This document shows positions 47,101-55,800 of a stretch of 64,000 nt of DNA, in pieces. The notes beneath the pieces are model-generated. The model was not told where the DNA came from and searched no databases. It worked only from the letters and a program-made list of their open reading frames with translations. Numbering within the stretch: the stretch's first letter is position 1; every line of letters starts with the position of its first letter. The DNA comes from Agelas oroides (Eukaryota > Porifera > Demospongiae > Agelasida > Agelasidae). The DNA lies in the NCBI GenBank assembly GCA_949130485.1, contig OX422193.1, positions 7,797,356-7,861,355 of the forward strand. Reading direction: 5' to 3'. A program made the translations under genes and the position numbers.

Positions 47101-50100
47101 AGTATGCCAGAGCTAGCCATGTCCCCAGGTGCTCCCCACACAAAGCATGGTTGAATACAACAGTATGCCAGAGCTAGCCACGTCCCCAGGCTCTCCCCGC
47201 ACAAAGCATGGTTGAATACAAGAGTATGCCAGAGCTAGCCACGTCCCCAGGCTCTCCCCGCACAAAGCATGGTTGAATACAACAGTATGTCAGAGTAGTG
47301 CCGTCAATGAAACTTCACGCATTTTCCGGCTAATCCTATGCCTACCTGAACAAAGGTTCCACCAATGCAATTAGCTTATCAACAAGAAGCTGATGATATG
47401 GAGAGTTTAGAACACTCGGTCTGTGCAATAAACGCACAAAACCGTACGATCCTGCTAATACATCCGTATCCTGAAGCGCCGTATAGCCCAGGCTCTCCCC
47501 GCACAAAGCATGGTTGAATACAACAGTATGTCAGAGCTAGCCACGTCCCCAGGCTCTCCCCGCACAAAGCCTCGTTGAATACAAGAGTACGCCAGAGCTA
47601 GCCACGTCCCCAGGCTCTCCCCGCACAAAGCATGGCTGAATACAAGAGTACGCCAGAGTCATAGTGTAGTATGGTAGCCTTGGTAACTGGCTGATGAAGT
47701 CCTAGCAACACAAGCCATGCAAGTGTTCATGGCTGCAGGCTCTTTTTCTCTGACATTCACTGGCCACATCACAGCCTCACCAACAGCCAAAGATAACCAC
47801 AGGGTAAATGTCTACTAAGAGCAAAGACTGTCTCTGTGACCACAATTTACTGTTGGCCAAGCACACAATACAAACTATACCACCCCCTACATATACAGAA
47901 CCCCGACAAACAGCTTCATTATACAGCTTCCCACTCACAGCCACTCATGTGTGGCTTTGGTAGCCATTTCCATAGCAACAGCAAATAACCTTTACTGCAC
48001 AATAAAAATGACACCACCAATGGGCTATTGCCATAGCAACAGGCTGTCCCCTACATTGAAATGTGAGGGGTGCCCAGAACTAGAAGGTCTTTTACTACAC
48101 AAAGTACTCATATATGTGTGATTGTAGCTCCATACAGCTCTGAGCCAGTTCCATACCACTATAGACCTATACCAGTTCCATACCACTACACATCTGAACC
48201 AGTTCCATGCCACTACAGATCTGAACCAGTTCCATGCCACTACAGATCTGAACCAGTTCCATGCCACTACAGCTCTGAACCAGTTCCATACCACTACAGA
48301 TCTGAACCAGTTCCATACCACTACAGATCTGAACCAGTTCCATACCACTCCAGATCTGAACCAGTTCCATACCACTCCAGATCTGAACCAGTTCCATACC
48401 ACTCCAGATCTGAACCAGTTCCATACCACTACAGCTCTGAACCAGTTCCATACCACTACAGATCTGAACCAGTTCCATACCACTACAGATCTGAACCAGT
48501 TCCATACCACTACAGCTCTGAACCAGTTCCATGCCACTCCTACACAGTAAGTTCTTGAGGAATTATAGCAACAACCAATCAAATTCCAAGTGTTTTCGAA
48601 TTCTGCTTTTTGACTGCCTCAGACAGTAGAAAAGACCAAAATTTGACCAAAATTTCAGTTCATGCTTAGAATTCTTACATAGTTAGAATGAAGAGAATTT
48701 ATGAGGCAAATAAGAGAATAAAGAGAAGTTAGAATGAAGAGAATTTACATGTGAGGGCTGGTGGTTGTCTGATTGTCATTGCTCAGTGGCAGAGCACTGG
48801 ACTGCACAAGCCAGGTGTCCTGGGTTCGATTCCCGGTGGCTGCCAGCCTTTTCACTTTCCTCTATTTTCGCCTCAAACTGTACATGCATATCTTGAGATG
48901 TACCCATGAAATGCACTTATGGTAGTTAGTCTTGTTCCCAGAATTTCACACCACCAGGTTCCACTGCCATAAAAGTTGGTGGTGTCAAAGCCAGGAACAA
49001 GATATTTTGACCCAGAGCTCAAAGCCTTGACCCTTGCAAAGATAGAGTAGTACTACATGTGACTGATAAACGTAGTCTTATCTAAGACAAAGCCTTCAAG
49101 GTGACCACAAGAGACAGAGACCCCATTAAAGGAAAGAACATTGTGGAAGTACACACACACAACATACCACCACCATGAATATCCACTGTGTGTGAGGTCA
49201 GTGGTCAGTGTTTGCTGACTCAGCAAAAAGGACAATGATGCCACAGGGAGATAAGTGGGTGATTTGTTTTCTTTGGTACAGATGTGTGCATGTGCCAGAT
49301 AGTGGGGAGAGAAACCCACTAGGGGTTCATCCAAGTGTCAGACACAACACAATTTTCTGAGCTCGTGATTGCAACTGGTTTATCTCCCTATATACCAGGT
49401 AAATCCAGGTCATTGTGGTGGTAAGCCTGAGCGAGTGGATATGCTTGCTTTGAGTGGATGTACATGTAGTGAAATAGCAGAAGGCAAATGGCGGTTCTTA
49501 CCAGAGGTACGTGACCACATATGCAGACATAATTTGATGCAACCGCAGGGCTCTGTCGCACGAGAATCCTTGTTGCTGCTCTTTGATTATGACAGGTACA
49601 AGAAGAGGCTGGAAGCTAGTAATTAGTGTTACATGACTGACGTAAACAAACAGGCTGTTCTAGCTGCCCATAGTGGAAGTGAAATCGTTTTACAAAAACA
49701 GCCCTTGTTTGTTTAGAGTGAAACTCACTCAGTGGGTACTCAGTGAGCTCTAGATTACCAGATAATGTTCCTTGGTAATCCCTGCAGAAAATTCTGCCCA
49801 TCACAACAACCTGTAGCGCTTGTGACCTAGAGCTAAATCACTGCTGTTCGTGATTATGACAGGCTTTTGCCATGTCTCCTTGTATGATGATTTTTCTTTG
49901 GTTGAAGGGAGGGAGAAGACAAAGGGAGGATGGAGGTGTGTAGCAATGAAGTGTGTGGACGATCTGCGATGGAGGAAACTGAAACTCCAGGGGATGCCAC
50001 TGTTGCGCATGTTCACAGAGACTACTAGGACATCTTCTAGCTACAGTTCAAAGGACTAGCCTCGTTCCCAGTCCTCCACCGCAGCTATCATCGCTTGCAG

Positions 50101-51265
50101 TTATTCGTACTTCGGAATGAGGGCTGGGAACGAGGCTACTAAGGGCCCCTCCCAGTTTCTGCAATATCATATTATATCATGATAAGGGAGGCATTTCTTG
50201 ACCGCCTTGACTGCACACAAGACCGCAATAAAAATGATGTCATCATGCACTTTGGCTACACACAACAGTAAATATCAATACATTAGCCAGGTGTCAGACT
50301 AGCTAGGTAGCATTACATACACAACATATCCGGCACTGAAGACATTCTTGGCATACTTCAATGAATTCATGTTGGTCTCATGAAAATACAGATGCATATT
50401 TGCAAATAATTCTGGTATCACTAAATTAAGAACTTTACCTGGTTGATCAGAACACTTCATACTCTTATCAGGACACCTTACTACTCCAGACGACTTGTTA
50501 ATCAGGACACCTAACTAATCAGGACACCTAACTAATCAGGACACCTTGCTAAAAGGTGCGGATGATGTCAAGGCATGCCATATTACAAAAAACTATTCCT
50601 AAGATCAGCATGAGTACACCTAGTGACACCACCAGCGCCACCCAGACTTTCACTCCCACGACCACAGGGTTATCTGTTAAACAGCGGTTATCTCTCATAA
50701 ACAATGTACTCGCTTCCTACACGACTATCTTTACCCAAGCTCCACTTACAAATGACTTCAAAAGCGAAGGAAGATGACAAGTATTTAAACTTTGCACTTT
50801 ACACAAGAATGAAGAATCACAGGTGCCATTGATGAGAGGTGGGAGTGAACTGGCTGACCTCGGCTCACTTTGGCAACAAAGAGAAAGTTTGCCAGATCCA
50901 AAACCACAGACCAAAGCTACTAAGACCAAAGACAGCTGGTTGCACCTCATTCCCTGGCTTCCCCAGCTTTTATCGCATAATGTATACACACTATGTAACG
51001 ACAGCTGTGAAGGAGAGCCTGGGAACATGGGAGGATGGGCTCGTACCCATTACTTTATCCATTTTGCACAGTTAACCTTGGTTAGATCCTCGCTCACATA
51101 GTGACCCATAGAAATGATCGTTTAGGTTCAAGTGGAAGCATATCTACACACCTTAGAACATATATCATTTAAACTGTACTTACCTCAGAATGCATATCAG
51201 TAGTGCCATATAGTAGATGATATATTGGTGGTAGTTCTTTGCTCGGTAGCAGTGGTACTGAACAA

Positions 51266-51362
<97 letters not shown>

Positions 51363-52584
51363 AGATGGGGATAGGGCAGGTGGACAGCTGAAGTACCAAC
51401 CAAACTTGAAAGGGGTTCACACAGTATGGAGCTAACCACACTGCACTTCAGTTTCAAAATAGAGTGCACAGGAAGAGAGAAGGTACTAGCTATTATCTAG
51501 AGGTTTCCCCACTGCACAGGACATATTTCAGCCAATATCAATCCTCATCAGCTATGCTGGGCTGACCAGGAGATGGGGACTGGTTTCTTGTGCAGGTAAA
51601 AAGACACAAGTCAAGCGGCTATACATCCCCAAGTCTCAGTACCCAGTGTATATGTGTATCAGTCAAATTGTCTAGATATTTCCAGCTTGTCTCTACTCAC
51701 CCTCAGTGTACAGAGTATCCCAGTAATGACCGCCAGAAGCAGCAGCAATGAAATTCTGTAGGGGACAGAGGGCAGGTTGATCAGTAGGCGATCTCTGATC
51801 TGTTTACCACTGCAACTCCTTCCCACCCTCCAATAAACACACCAGGCATTCAGCCAAAGTGCATGCAATCAGAGATGTGGTGAGAACCGAAACCACTGCA
51901 TCCTATGACATCATTAATATGACTCATCATACACTGACACAGCAAACAAAGTAAGGATACATAACATGTATAGCTGGCTCCTTCCTTCATAACACACACA
52001 CACATTAAATTCTAAGGAAAAGCTATCTATCAGGTAGAAACACACAGCCACGTATGACAGTACTAATAGTGTGCTACTGAGACCTGTCCTGCTAACTAGC
52101 ATCTTCACAGGAAGATTGTTTCTTTACCAAGCTTCTAGAACTGGTGTCAGACAAGCAGACCCGTGAATTATGCTAGCAATCTACTGTACTAGAAAACAAT
52201 CTACTGTACTAGAAGTAGTTATCTCGTCAAGTTGTGCCATGTTTACATGTAGCCCACTGCTCACTAGTACAGTCAGCATAGTAGAGTGTCACTGTACTAT
52301 CTATGGTCTCGCGTTGCCAGACTACGTCCTGGGTTGGATACAGTCTGAGATTGATGAACTCATCTGTAGAAAGCCTTGTCTCTACAAGTTATAGGAAGGG
52401 TTAGTTGTACGTTTCAGTTAACCACAGACACCTATAAATTGTGGCCTCCCTCCTTATGTATTAAAATTGTACCTGACCTCACGCATGCATCGGGTCTACG
52501 TAGGACATAGCACCACCGAGCATCGTTCTCCTGGAAGGGAGTGGAGTTGGTGATGTTCGTGGACGTCTCGTTCTCTGACCACAT
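36884..52584 (-). CDS. Seven-transmembrane protein, 14 exons (hand-built)
   Basis: Predicted about 425 residues. Exons in order: 52584-52483, 51755-51701, 51257-51184, 50716-50594, 49578-49502, 41747-41678, 41304-41234, 41004-40907, 40293-40277 (17-nt, uncertain), 39762-39653, 39269-39205, 39132-39098, 38751-38599, 37111-36884. Phases agree across every junction in this model. The ATG begins MWSENETSTNITNSTPF, an extracellular N-terminus with three N-glycosylation sequons. Helices: GVKVWVALVVSLGVLMLILG; MSAYVVTYLCTIHWAYV; YLIVLQLLVISLFFFTW; FPILIVALLYFTAVVLWAC; LVIVQLFLVAVVYI; LTIIYEIVSVTTFGYDLYLL; GTIIYIVHKV to CFIFS. The last exon is a Ser/Pro-rich acidic cytoplasmic tail ending in TAA. If the donor at 38598 is skipped, a TAG at 38575 gives a shorter tail. 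The 3' end of exon 4 and 5' end of exon 5 are uncertain. Topology and the TYLIVLQLLVISLFFFTW helix recall TOM1/TOM3 or GPR137-like proteins, a weak guess. Confidence 0.7.
37138..37232. repeat. G-rich purine tract
   Basis: GGTGGTGGTGGCGG then repeated GGGGGAAGGGAGG. On the minus strand it is a CT tract just upstream of the last-exon acceptor at 37,111 of the seven-transmembrane gene. Confidence 0.85.
37278..38234. mobile_element. Two adjoining elements of the 9-bp-TSD family, with internal array
   Basis: From 37,278 the sequence follows the element at 907 (CTCATTTCCAGGCCCCGCC, later GAGGGCCTGGTATCTCTTTT and CTCATGTGAGAAAAC). A second copy runs 37,890-38,234 (TAGCCCCGTTCCCAGG to GGAATGAGACTA). 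Their interiors share AACAGGCAGTGCTTCG-type and TTTCTACCCTCTTTCG-type blocks with the 907 copy. No target duplication found. Both lie in the last intron of the seven-transmembrane gene. Confidence 0.55.
37285..37655. repeat. 39-bp tandem array, about 9-10 copies
   Basis: Unit TCATTTCCAGGCCCCGCCC followed by TTCAGCCTCTTGTAGTTTGG, with GTAG/GTGG and CTTC/CTTT variants. 39 is a multiple of 3, so both strands stay open (plus: RPRPSASCSLVIS; minus: LEMTKLQEAEGRG); these frames are by-products. The first half of the unit is the terminal inverted repeat of the surrounding element. Confidence 0.9.
38400..38573. repeat. (AATC)n tract
   Basis: Tetranucleotide AATC with occasional AACC and GATC variants, just beyond the 3' side of the 38,599 exon on the gene strand. 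Confidence 0.95.
38760..39052. repeat. Polypurine (GA-rich) tract filling an intron
   Basis: About 290 bp of nearly pure purine on the plus strand (GAGGAGAGGAGAGGAAG type, ending in GAG triplets). It occupies almost the whole 346-bp intron between exons 39132-39098 and 38751-38599, and its pyrimidine strand leads straight into the CCCCAG acceptor. Confidence 0.9.
39440..39545. repeat. Dispersed repeat family R2, copy 1
   Basis: GACAGGCGTAGATGTTGTAC, GCCAAGCCTCATCAGCTGTG and GGTGACCGGGAAGTGGGG occur in the same order as at 61,620-61,735 and, partly, 51,480-51,605. Confidence 0.6.
39596..39650. repeat. (CA)n microsatellite abutting a donor
   Basis: About 26 CA units with two CG interruptions. 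On the minus strand the exon ending at 39,653 is followed by its GTGCGAG donor and then immediately by this tract. Confidence 0.95.
39798..39955. repeat. Poly-G run and GA-rich tract
   Basis: A run of about 25 G interrupted by single A, then GAGAGAGGGAGAG-type sequence. It lies upstream of the acceptor of exon 39762-39653 on the gene strand, giving a long C/T tract. Confidence 0.9.
41021..41118. repeat. (GT)n microsatellite
   Basis: About 45 GT units with TGTTG interruptions, ending 17 bp from the acceptor of exon 41004-40907 on the gene strand. Confidence 0.95.
41313..41424. repeat. (GGGA)n microsatellite at an acceptor
   Basis: About 27 GGGA units. On the gene strand this is (TCCC)n leading into CCTTTCCTTCCAG, the acceptor of exon 41304-41234, and so supplies its pyrimidine tract. 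Confidence 0.95.
42897..42960. mobile_element. 64-bp member of the 9-bp-TSD family
   Basis: TAGTCTCACTCCCAGACCC to GGTTTGGGAATGAGACTA. Flanks GAAAGGTGG and GAAAGGTGA match at 8 of 9 positions. Confidence 0.75.
43000..43152 (+). CDS. Small ORF with signal-peptide-like start (doubtful)
   Basis: ATG-initiated frame of 50 codons, MLAMLLYLALLLTLLFLNEI, then a polar stretch with two Cys, then a stop. The N-terminus looks like a secretion signal. It sits antisense in the large intron of the seven-transmembrane gene, with no promoter or second exon recognised. It is as likely a chance frame. Confidence 0.2.
   Translation: MLAMLLYLALLLTLLFLNEIANGRDAERKLSSTQTLMACKFLKFCNLTTL
43399..43433. mobile_element. 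35-bp minimal member of the 9-bp-TSD family
   Basis: TAGCCTCTTACCCAGGGAG to GTGGACATGAGACTA. Flanks CTGGAACTG and CTGTAACTG match at 8 of 9. The smallest copy recognised. Confidence 0.55.
43636..43980. repeat. 35-bp tandem array, about 10 copies
   Basis: Unit ACAATAGCTCATAGGCGGC plus AGAAGTGGGTGTGTCT, alternating GGCGGCAG and GGAGGCTG variants. In the large intron of the seven-transmembrane gene. Confidence 0.9.
44172..44645. repeat. 68-bp tandem array, about 7 copies
   Basis: Unit GCTAGCACTAGGGGGTACCC, ATCCCTGATTAGTTAGC, AAAGACTACCCCTCTGTAC, AATCAAAGGCGT. One copy lacks the GGGGTACCCATCC part. Diverged single monomers at about 43,560 and 44,035 flank the 35-bp array, so the two arrays are interleaved. 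Confidence 0.9.
45075..45341. mobile_element. Probable degraded member of the 9-bp-TSD family
   Basis: Left end TAGCCTTGATCCCAAGCC with the AGATTTTATCTTGCA block of the 16,732 subfamily; right end AGGCCTGGGACAGAGGTTA. No clear target duplication. Confidence 0.35.
45690..47660. repeat. 62-bp satellite with 496-bp higher-order period
   Basis: Monomer: GAGCTAGCCACGTCCCCAGG, CTCTCCCCGCACAAAGCATG, GTTGAATACAAGAGTATGCCA, with TGCATGCATGG and CAACAGTATGTC variants. About 30 monomers. Variant order repeats every 248 bp loosely and every 496 bp almost exactly (45,990-46,485 versus 46,486-46,981). The array is interrupted by about 190 bp of unrelated sequence at 47,296-47,486. The monomer contains TAGCCACGTCCCCAGGCTCT, close to the terminus of the 9-bp-TSD elements. 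Frames of about 90 codons over it are by-products. Confidence 0.9.
48140..48545. repeat. 27-bp tandem array, about 15 copies
   Basis: Unit TCTGAACCAGTTCCATACC plus ACTACAGA. Because 27 is a multiple of 3, both strands are open over the array (plus: SEPVPYHYR; minus: VVWNWFRSV). Almost all variation is at three sites (TAC/TGC, TAC/TCC, AGA/AGC). It lies in the large intron of the minus-strand seven-transmembrane gene. Confidence 0.9.
48755..48885 (+). mobile_element. tRNA-derived SINE, copy A
   Basis: GCTCAGTGGCAGAGCAC forms a D arm, GGGTTCGATTCCC a T arm and B box. The 3' acceptor strand GGTGGCTGCCA does not pair well with the 5' side. The tail CTCTATTTTCGCCTCAAAC matches copy B at 20,830. 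This is a SINE head rather than a working tRNA gene. Confidence 0.7.
48927..49004. mobile_element. Diverged inverted-repeat element
   Basis: TAGTCTTGTTCCCAGAATTT with an internal CACCACCA/TGGTGGTG pairing, closing CCAGGAACAAGATA. Immediately follows SINE copy A. No target duplication. Confidence 0.45.
49605..49765. mobile_element. Single arm of the 36.4-kb element family
   Basis: AGAGGCTGGAAGCTAGTAATTAGTG, TGAAATCGTTTT and GAGTGAAACTCACTCAGTGG match the left arm of the 36,429 element in order. No right arm. GATTATGACAGG occurs on both sides (about 49,588 and 49,853), a possible trace of insertion or duplication. Confidence 0.5.
50057..50138. mobile_element. 82-bp member of the 9-bp-TSD family
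   Basis: TAGCCTCGTTCCCAGTCCTC to GGGCTGGGAACGAGGCTA. Flanking 9-mers are poorly matched. Confidence 0.7.
51268..51360. repeat. (GT)n microsatellite
   Basis: About 46 uninterrupted GT units. On the gene strand this is a CA tract ending a dozen bases before the acceptor of exon 51257-51184. Confidence 0.95.
51480..51605. repeat. Dispersed repeat family R2, copy 2
   Basis: ACTGCACAGGACATATTTC, AATCCTCATCAGCTATGCTG and GACCAGGAGATGGGGAC match copy 3 at 61,620 in order. Intronic. Confidence 0.55.
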
Positions 52585-52875
52585 TGTGGGAGCAGCCACT
52601 AGTACACCGCCCAGAACAGTTCAGACTCGCTGTAGTACACAGTAGTGTGGGTCACAGAAGCTGTTCGTTTACAAATTGTTTATCGAAAATTAATTATTGG
52701 CCACTTCCTTCCTTCTACATACTGACCCGCCGTGACCGGCCGGCCAATTGCGTGCGCCGCCTGTAGCCATGTGTCAGATTCTGCACTCCATGATCCAGCA
52801 AACACACACATATACAAATATCAAACTGGCATGTAAATCCTAACAGTAGTATAAAACTAGCTGATGTGGTAGCAC
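52585..52875. other. Gap between two minus-strand genes
   Basis: Serves as upstream region of the seven-transmembrane gene and 3' region of the beta-helix gene. No TATA or array recognised. Confidence 0.4.
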
Positions 52876-55800
52876 TCAAATGGATAGTGAGCTTGAGACG
52901 TTCTCTAGGATCGAGTCCCTATATCGGGAGTACTCCACTTCACTTTGCAGCCGTTGTGGTCGCAGTTCAAGTTCCTCTGGTTCTTGGTCGCTAGAAGAAC
53001 CCCGTGGAATACTCACTATTGTTGTTGTGGGTGTCTGTGCTACATTTCTCTGTCTTCTCACCCTATTATGGCGTACATCAGTCTTCGTATATCCAGCATC
53101 AAGGAGGACTGCAATAATTACATTTTGCAGTTGCTGTGGAAACCTTGGAAGGGCTCGCTTCACAAAGAGTTTTAGTAGGCCGAAACGCACAACCAGAAAC
53201 CCAGCGATAATGAAAGCAATCAGAATAATCGCCATATCTAGACATGTTTGAACCGATCTTGAGTGTACCTCTCGGATGAACTCAACGTCCTTTTCATCAG
53301 CTTCGATTGAAAGCCTCAGAAGGTTGTAATACAGAGCTGTAGACAACAGATAGATAAGATTAACTAGAAATATGAGGTCGACGACATTTCGAATCACTCC
53401 CTTGAAAGGTTTGAAGAAAGCTTCAGCAACAGTGAAAGTAATCAGCAACATAATCATGAAGAAGAGGGTGAAATTTCGTAAGCTGGCACTCTCAATATTT
53501 GTTAGCTGTTGGAAGCTTGCAATTGAAAGAGATGCAACTCGAAGCAACAGTTGGATACCTATCCAAAATCGGAGGTGATCAACATAGGGATTTTGAAATG
53601 CATCAAAAAACGGCCACCATTTCTGACTGAGAATCCTTCCAACACCTTTCACTTTCAGGAGAGGCTTAAAGAATATCAATACAATAACCTCAGGGATCAA
53701 AACAAACACTAGTATAAGTACAGCAATCGGTACAAGTACACCATGAAGGCCTGTACCATAGGTAACGTTTGGATCCAAAAGCCACTTAAAGTTTGTTTCA
53801 TTGCTGTGATGGCCATGAAAGTTGAGTACTGCTACTTCAAGAATTTCAATGACAGATTGAAAGAGGCTTGCAAAAGAGATGAAGAGAACTGTTGCTGTAA
53901 CTTGCACAGGGTGAAGAACATTTGCTTGAAGGAAGCGATTGGGACGGACCTTTGCAATAAGTGCAATGCAGCCAATGATGAAGAGGAGGTAAAAAGGACC
54001 AGTCAATTTCAAAGCAGCATACTGTAACTCAGTCATGCCATCATAGAAACAAGTTTCAAAACCAATGGATAAGTTGATAAAGGATATAAGGATGAGTGCC
54101 ACATTCGTTTGATGCTGGGCATTTACTGGGAACAGAACTTTTGCGAAAGTGGAGACAATATTAGCATAAAGGATGACTCCATTCAGGTAACCAGTTGCGA
54201 TTGTTATCTGAAATGCAAAGATGCAGGCAACAAGTATAATTCCGAAGGCAAAGTATAACAGAAGGTAGAGAAGGTGCAGATTTGAGCATTGCAAGCATCT
54301 GTTTGATCCCAATACTCGGCTGTAACCATCCTTGCAACGACCACAGAGAGTCCCTGTACGATTGTAATTACATTGCTCAGATTTATCAGCAAGATTCTCG
54401 ATCAAGTTACTGCTCTCATTGCAGTAGTCAAAAATACAAAGGCTCATTACATATAAGTAATCTGTGGATATGCTGCTGCTGTCGTTAGTGTAATTCTTGA
54501 AACCTATCCACCTCAGTGGTCCATGTGAAATGCTACCGTTCTTGTGGCACTTGATGCTTCTGTGAAGATTCAGCAGCTGATCATCGCACATGCAAAATCT
54601 GAGCTCCTCTTTGAAAAGAAAACCTGGGTTGCAATCTGAGAATGTAAAATTGAAGTTACCCACAGGTTGGAATAATGAAGTAGGCAGAAACTGAAACCGG
54701 ACAAGTTCATTTGGTGTGCCGTTGAATACAAACCGCAAGTTTTCCGTTTGTTCTACAAATGTGACTATAGTTCCATCCACTGAAAAATCACCAGCTGTAT
54801 TTACAGTTCCATTTTCTAAAGGTAAGCGCAACGTACTAACAGCAGGCACGGTGTGATTGAAATTGTCAAGTACAGTGACTTTTGCCCTCCACTCCTGTCC
54901 AGACATCACAGTCCCAGGCATGGGGTCGACAGACACATTGTTCATGTACCCATTGATGGCTTCATGATTACTTTTGATATTTACACTGAAGCGAATAATC
55001 TCTGCAAGTTCATTTGCTATGAATGTTAAAGACTGAGTTGCATTCTTACCACTTAACCAAGGACAAGTATGAAATGTTGCACCAAAAATTTCATTGCCGA
55101 AAAAGGAAGCACTGTTATTGATGAAACTTATGGTGTATGGAGGACCTGTATCTCTGTTGTAGTCTGTAAGATTATAGCAAGGCTGGACCATGCATGAATG
55201 AAACTTTTTGAAGTGCAAAAAGCAGCTGCTGAAGTTAGAAAGAGGCCATGGTGCAAACATATTCACTGACACAGCCCCTCCTCTCCAAAGAGCTGTATTG
55301 TTAGTGAGTAAAATATTCGCCCCTTCTTTCACAACAAGAAAGGAAGCATCTCGAAAGTCCAGTACTCCTCCATATATGACCTGTGTTGTTTGGGCCAAAA
55401 ACTCTCCATAAACCTGCAGCTCACTCCTTGTTGCTCCAATACAACTCAGTTGGTTACTTTCAAAAACAATTTTCCCAAAAAACTTCACAGAAACTGCATC
55501 CATATTCACCACAGCAGAATTCAACTGTGGGAGGTTCCCACCTTCAATGTAGTTGTTGAAAAACGTGCAGTTTACCAAAGAAATGTCCAGTCCAAATTTC
55601 CTTTGAACACCATGATATTTACCTTCCCAAAACGCCAAAGCACTTCCAGCAGTTCCAAAATTGTTTAACCAGGTACAGTTCTCAAACACAATTTTCTTTT
55701 CACTGCCTTCCAGTGCAGCAAAGTTTGGAAGAGAAACAACTGCTGTGCCCCCACCCCATGTAGCACGGCAGCACTTAAACTCAGTGTTCCTGACCGTTAC

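Noticed and set aside
48025..48582. 185-codon minus and 162-codon plus frames rich in WNWFR or PVPYHY
   Set aside because: 27-bp array artefacts inside an intron.
48767..48842. Functional tRNA gene
   Set aside because: D and T arms are recognisable but the acceptor stem pairs poorly and the copy is followed by a SINE-type tail found elsewhere.
49399..49506. Plus-strand exon-like stretch (GGKPERVDMLALSG...) with a strong GTACGT donor
   Set aside because: It overlaps the minus-strand exon 49578-49502 and intron of the seven-transmembrane gene, which fits in phase on both sides of its model; no plus-strand partner exon has a matching phase.
50556..50777. Plus-strand 73-codon frame (MSTPSDTTSATQTF...)
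   Set aside because: Antisense to the helix 1 exon of the seven-transmembrane gene, which has splice support.
51184..51257. Alternative frame YHCYRAKNYHQYIIYYMALL in this exon
   Set aside because: It looked like a membrane helix, but only the other frame (PLLPSKELPPIYHLL) joins the neighbouring exons in phase.
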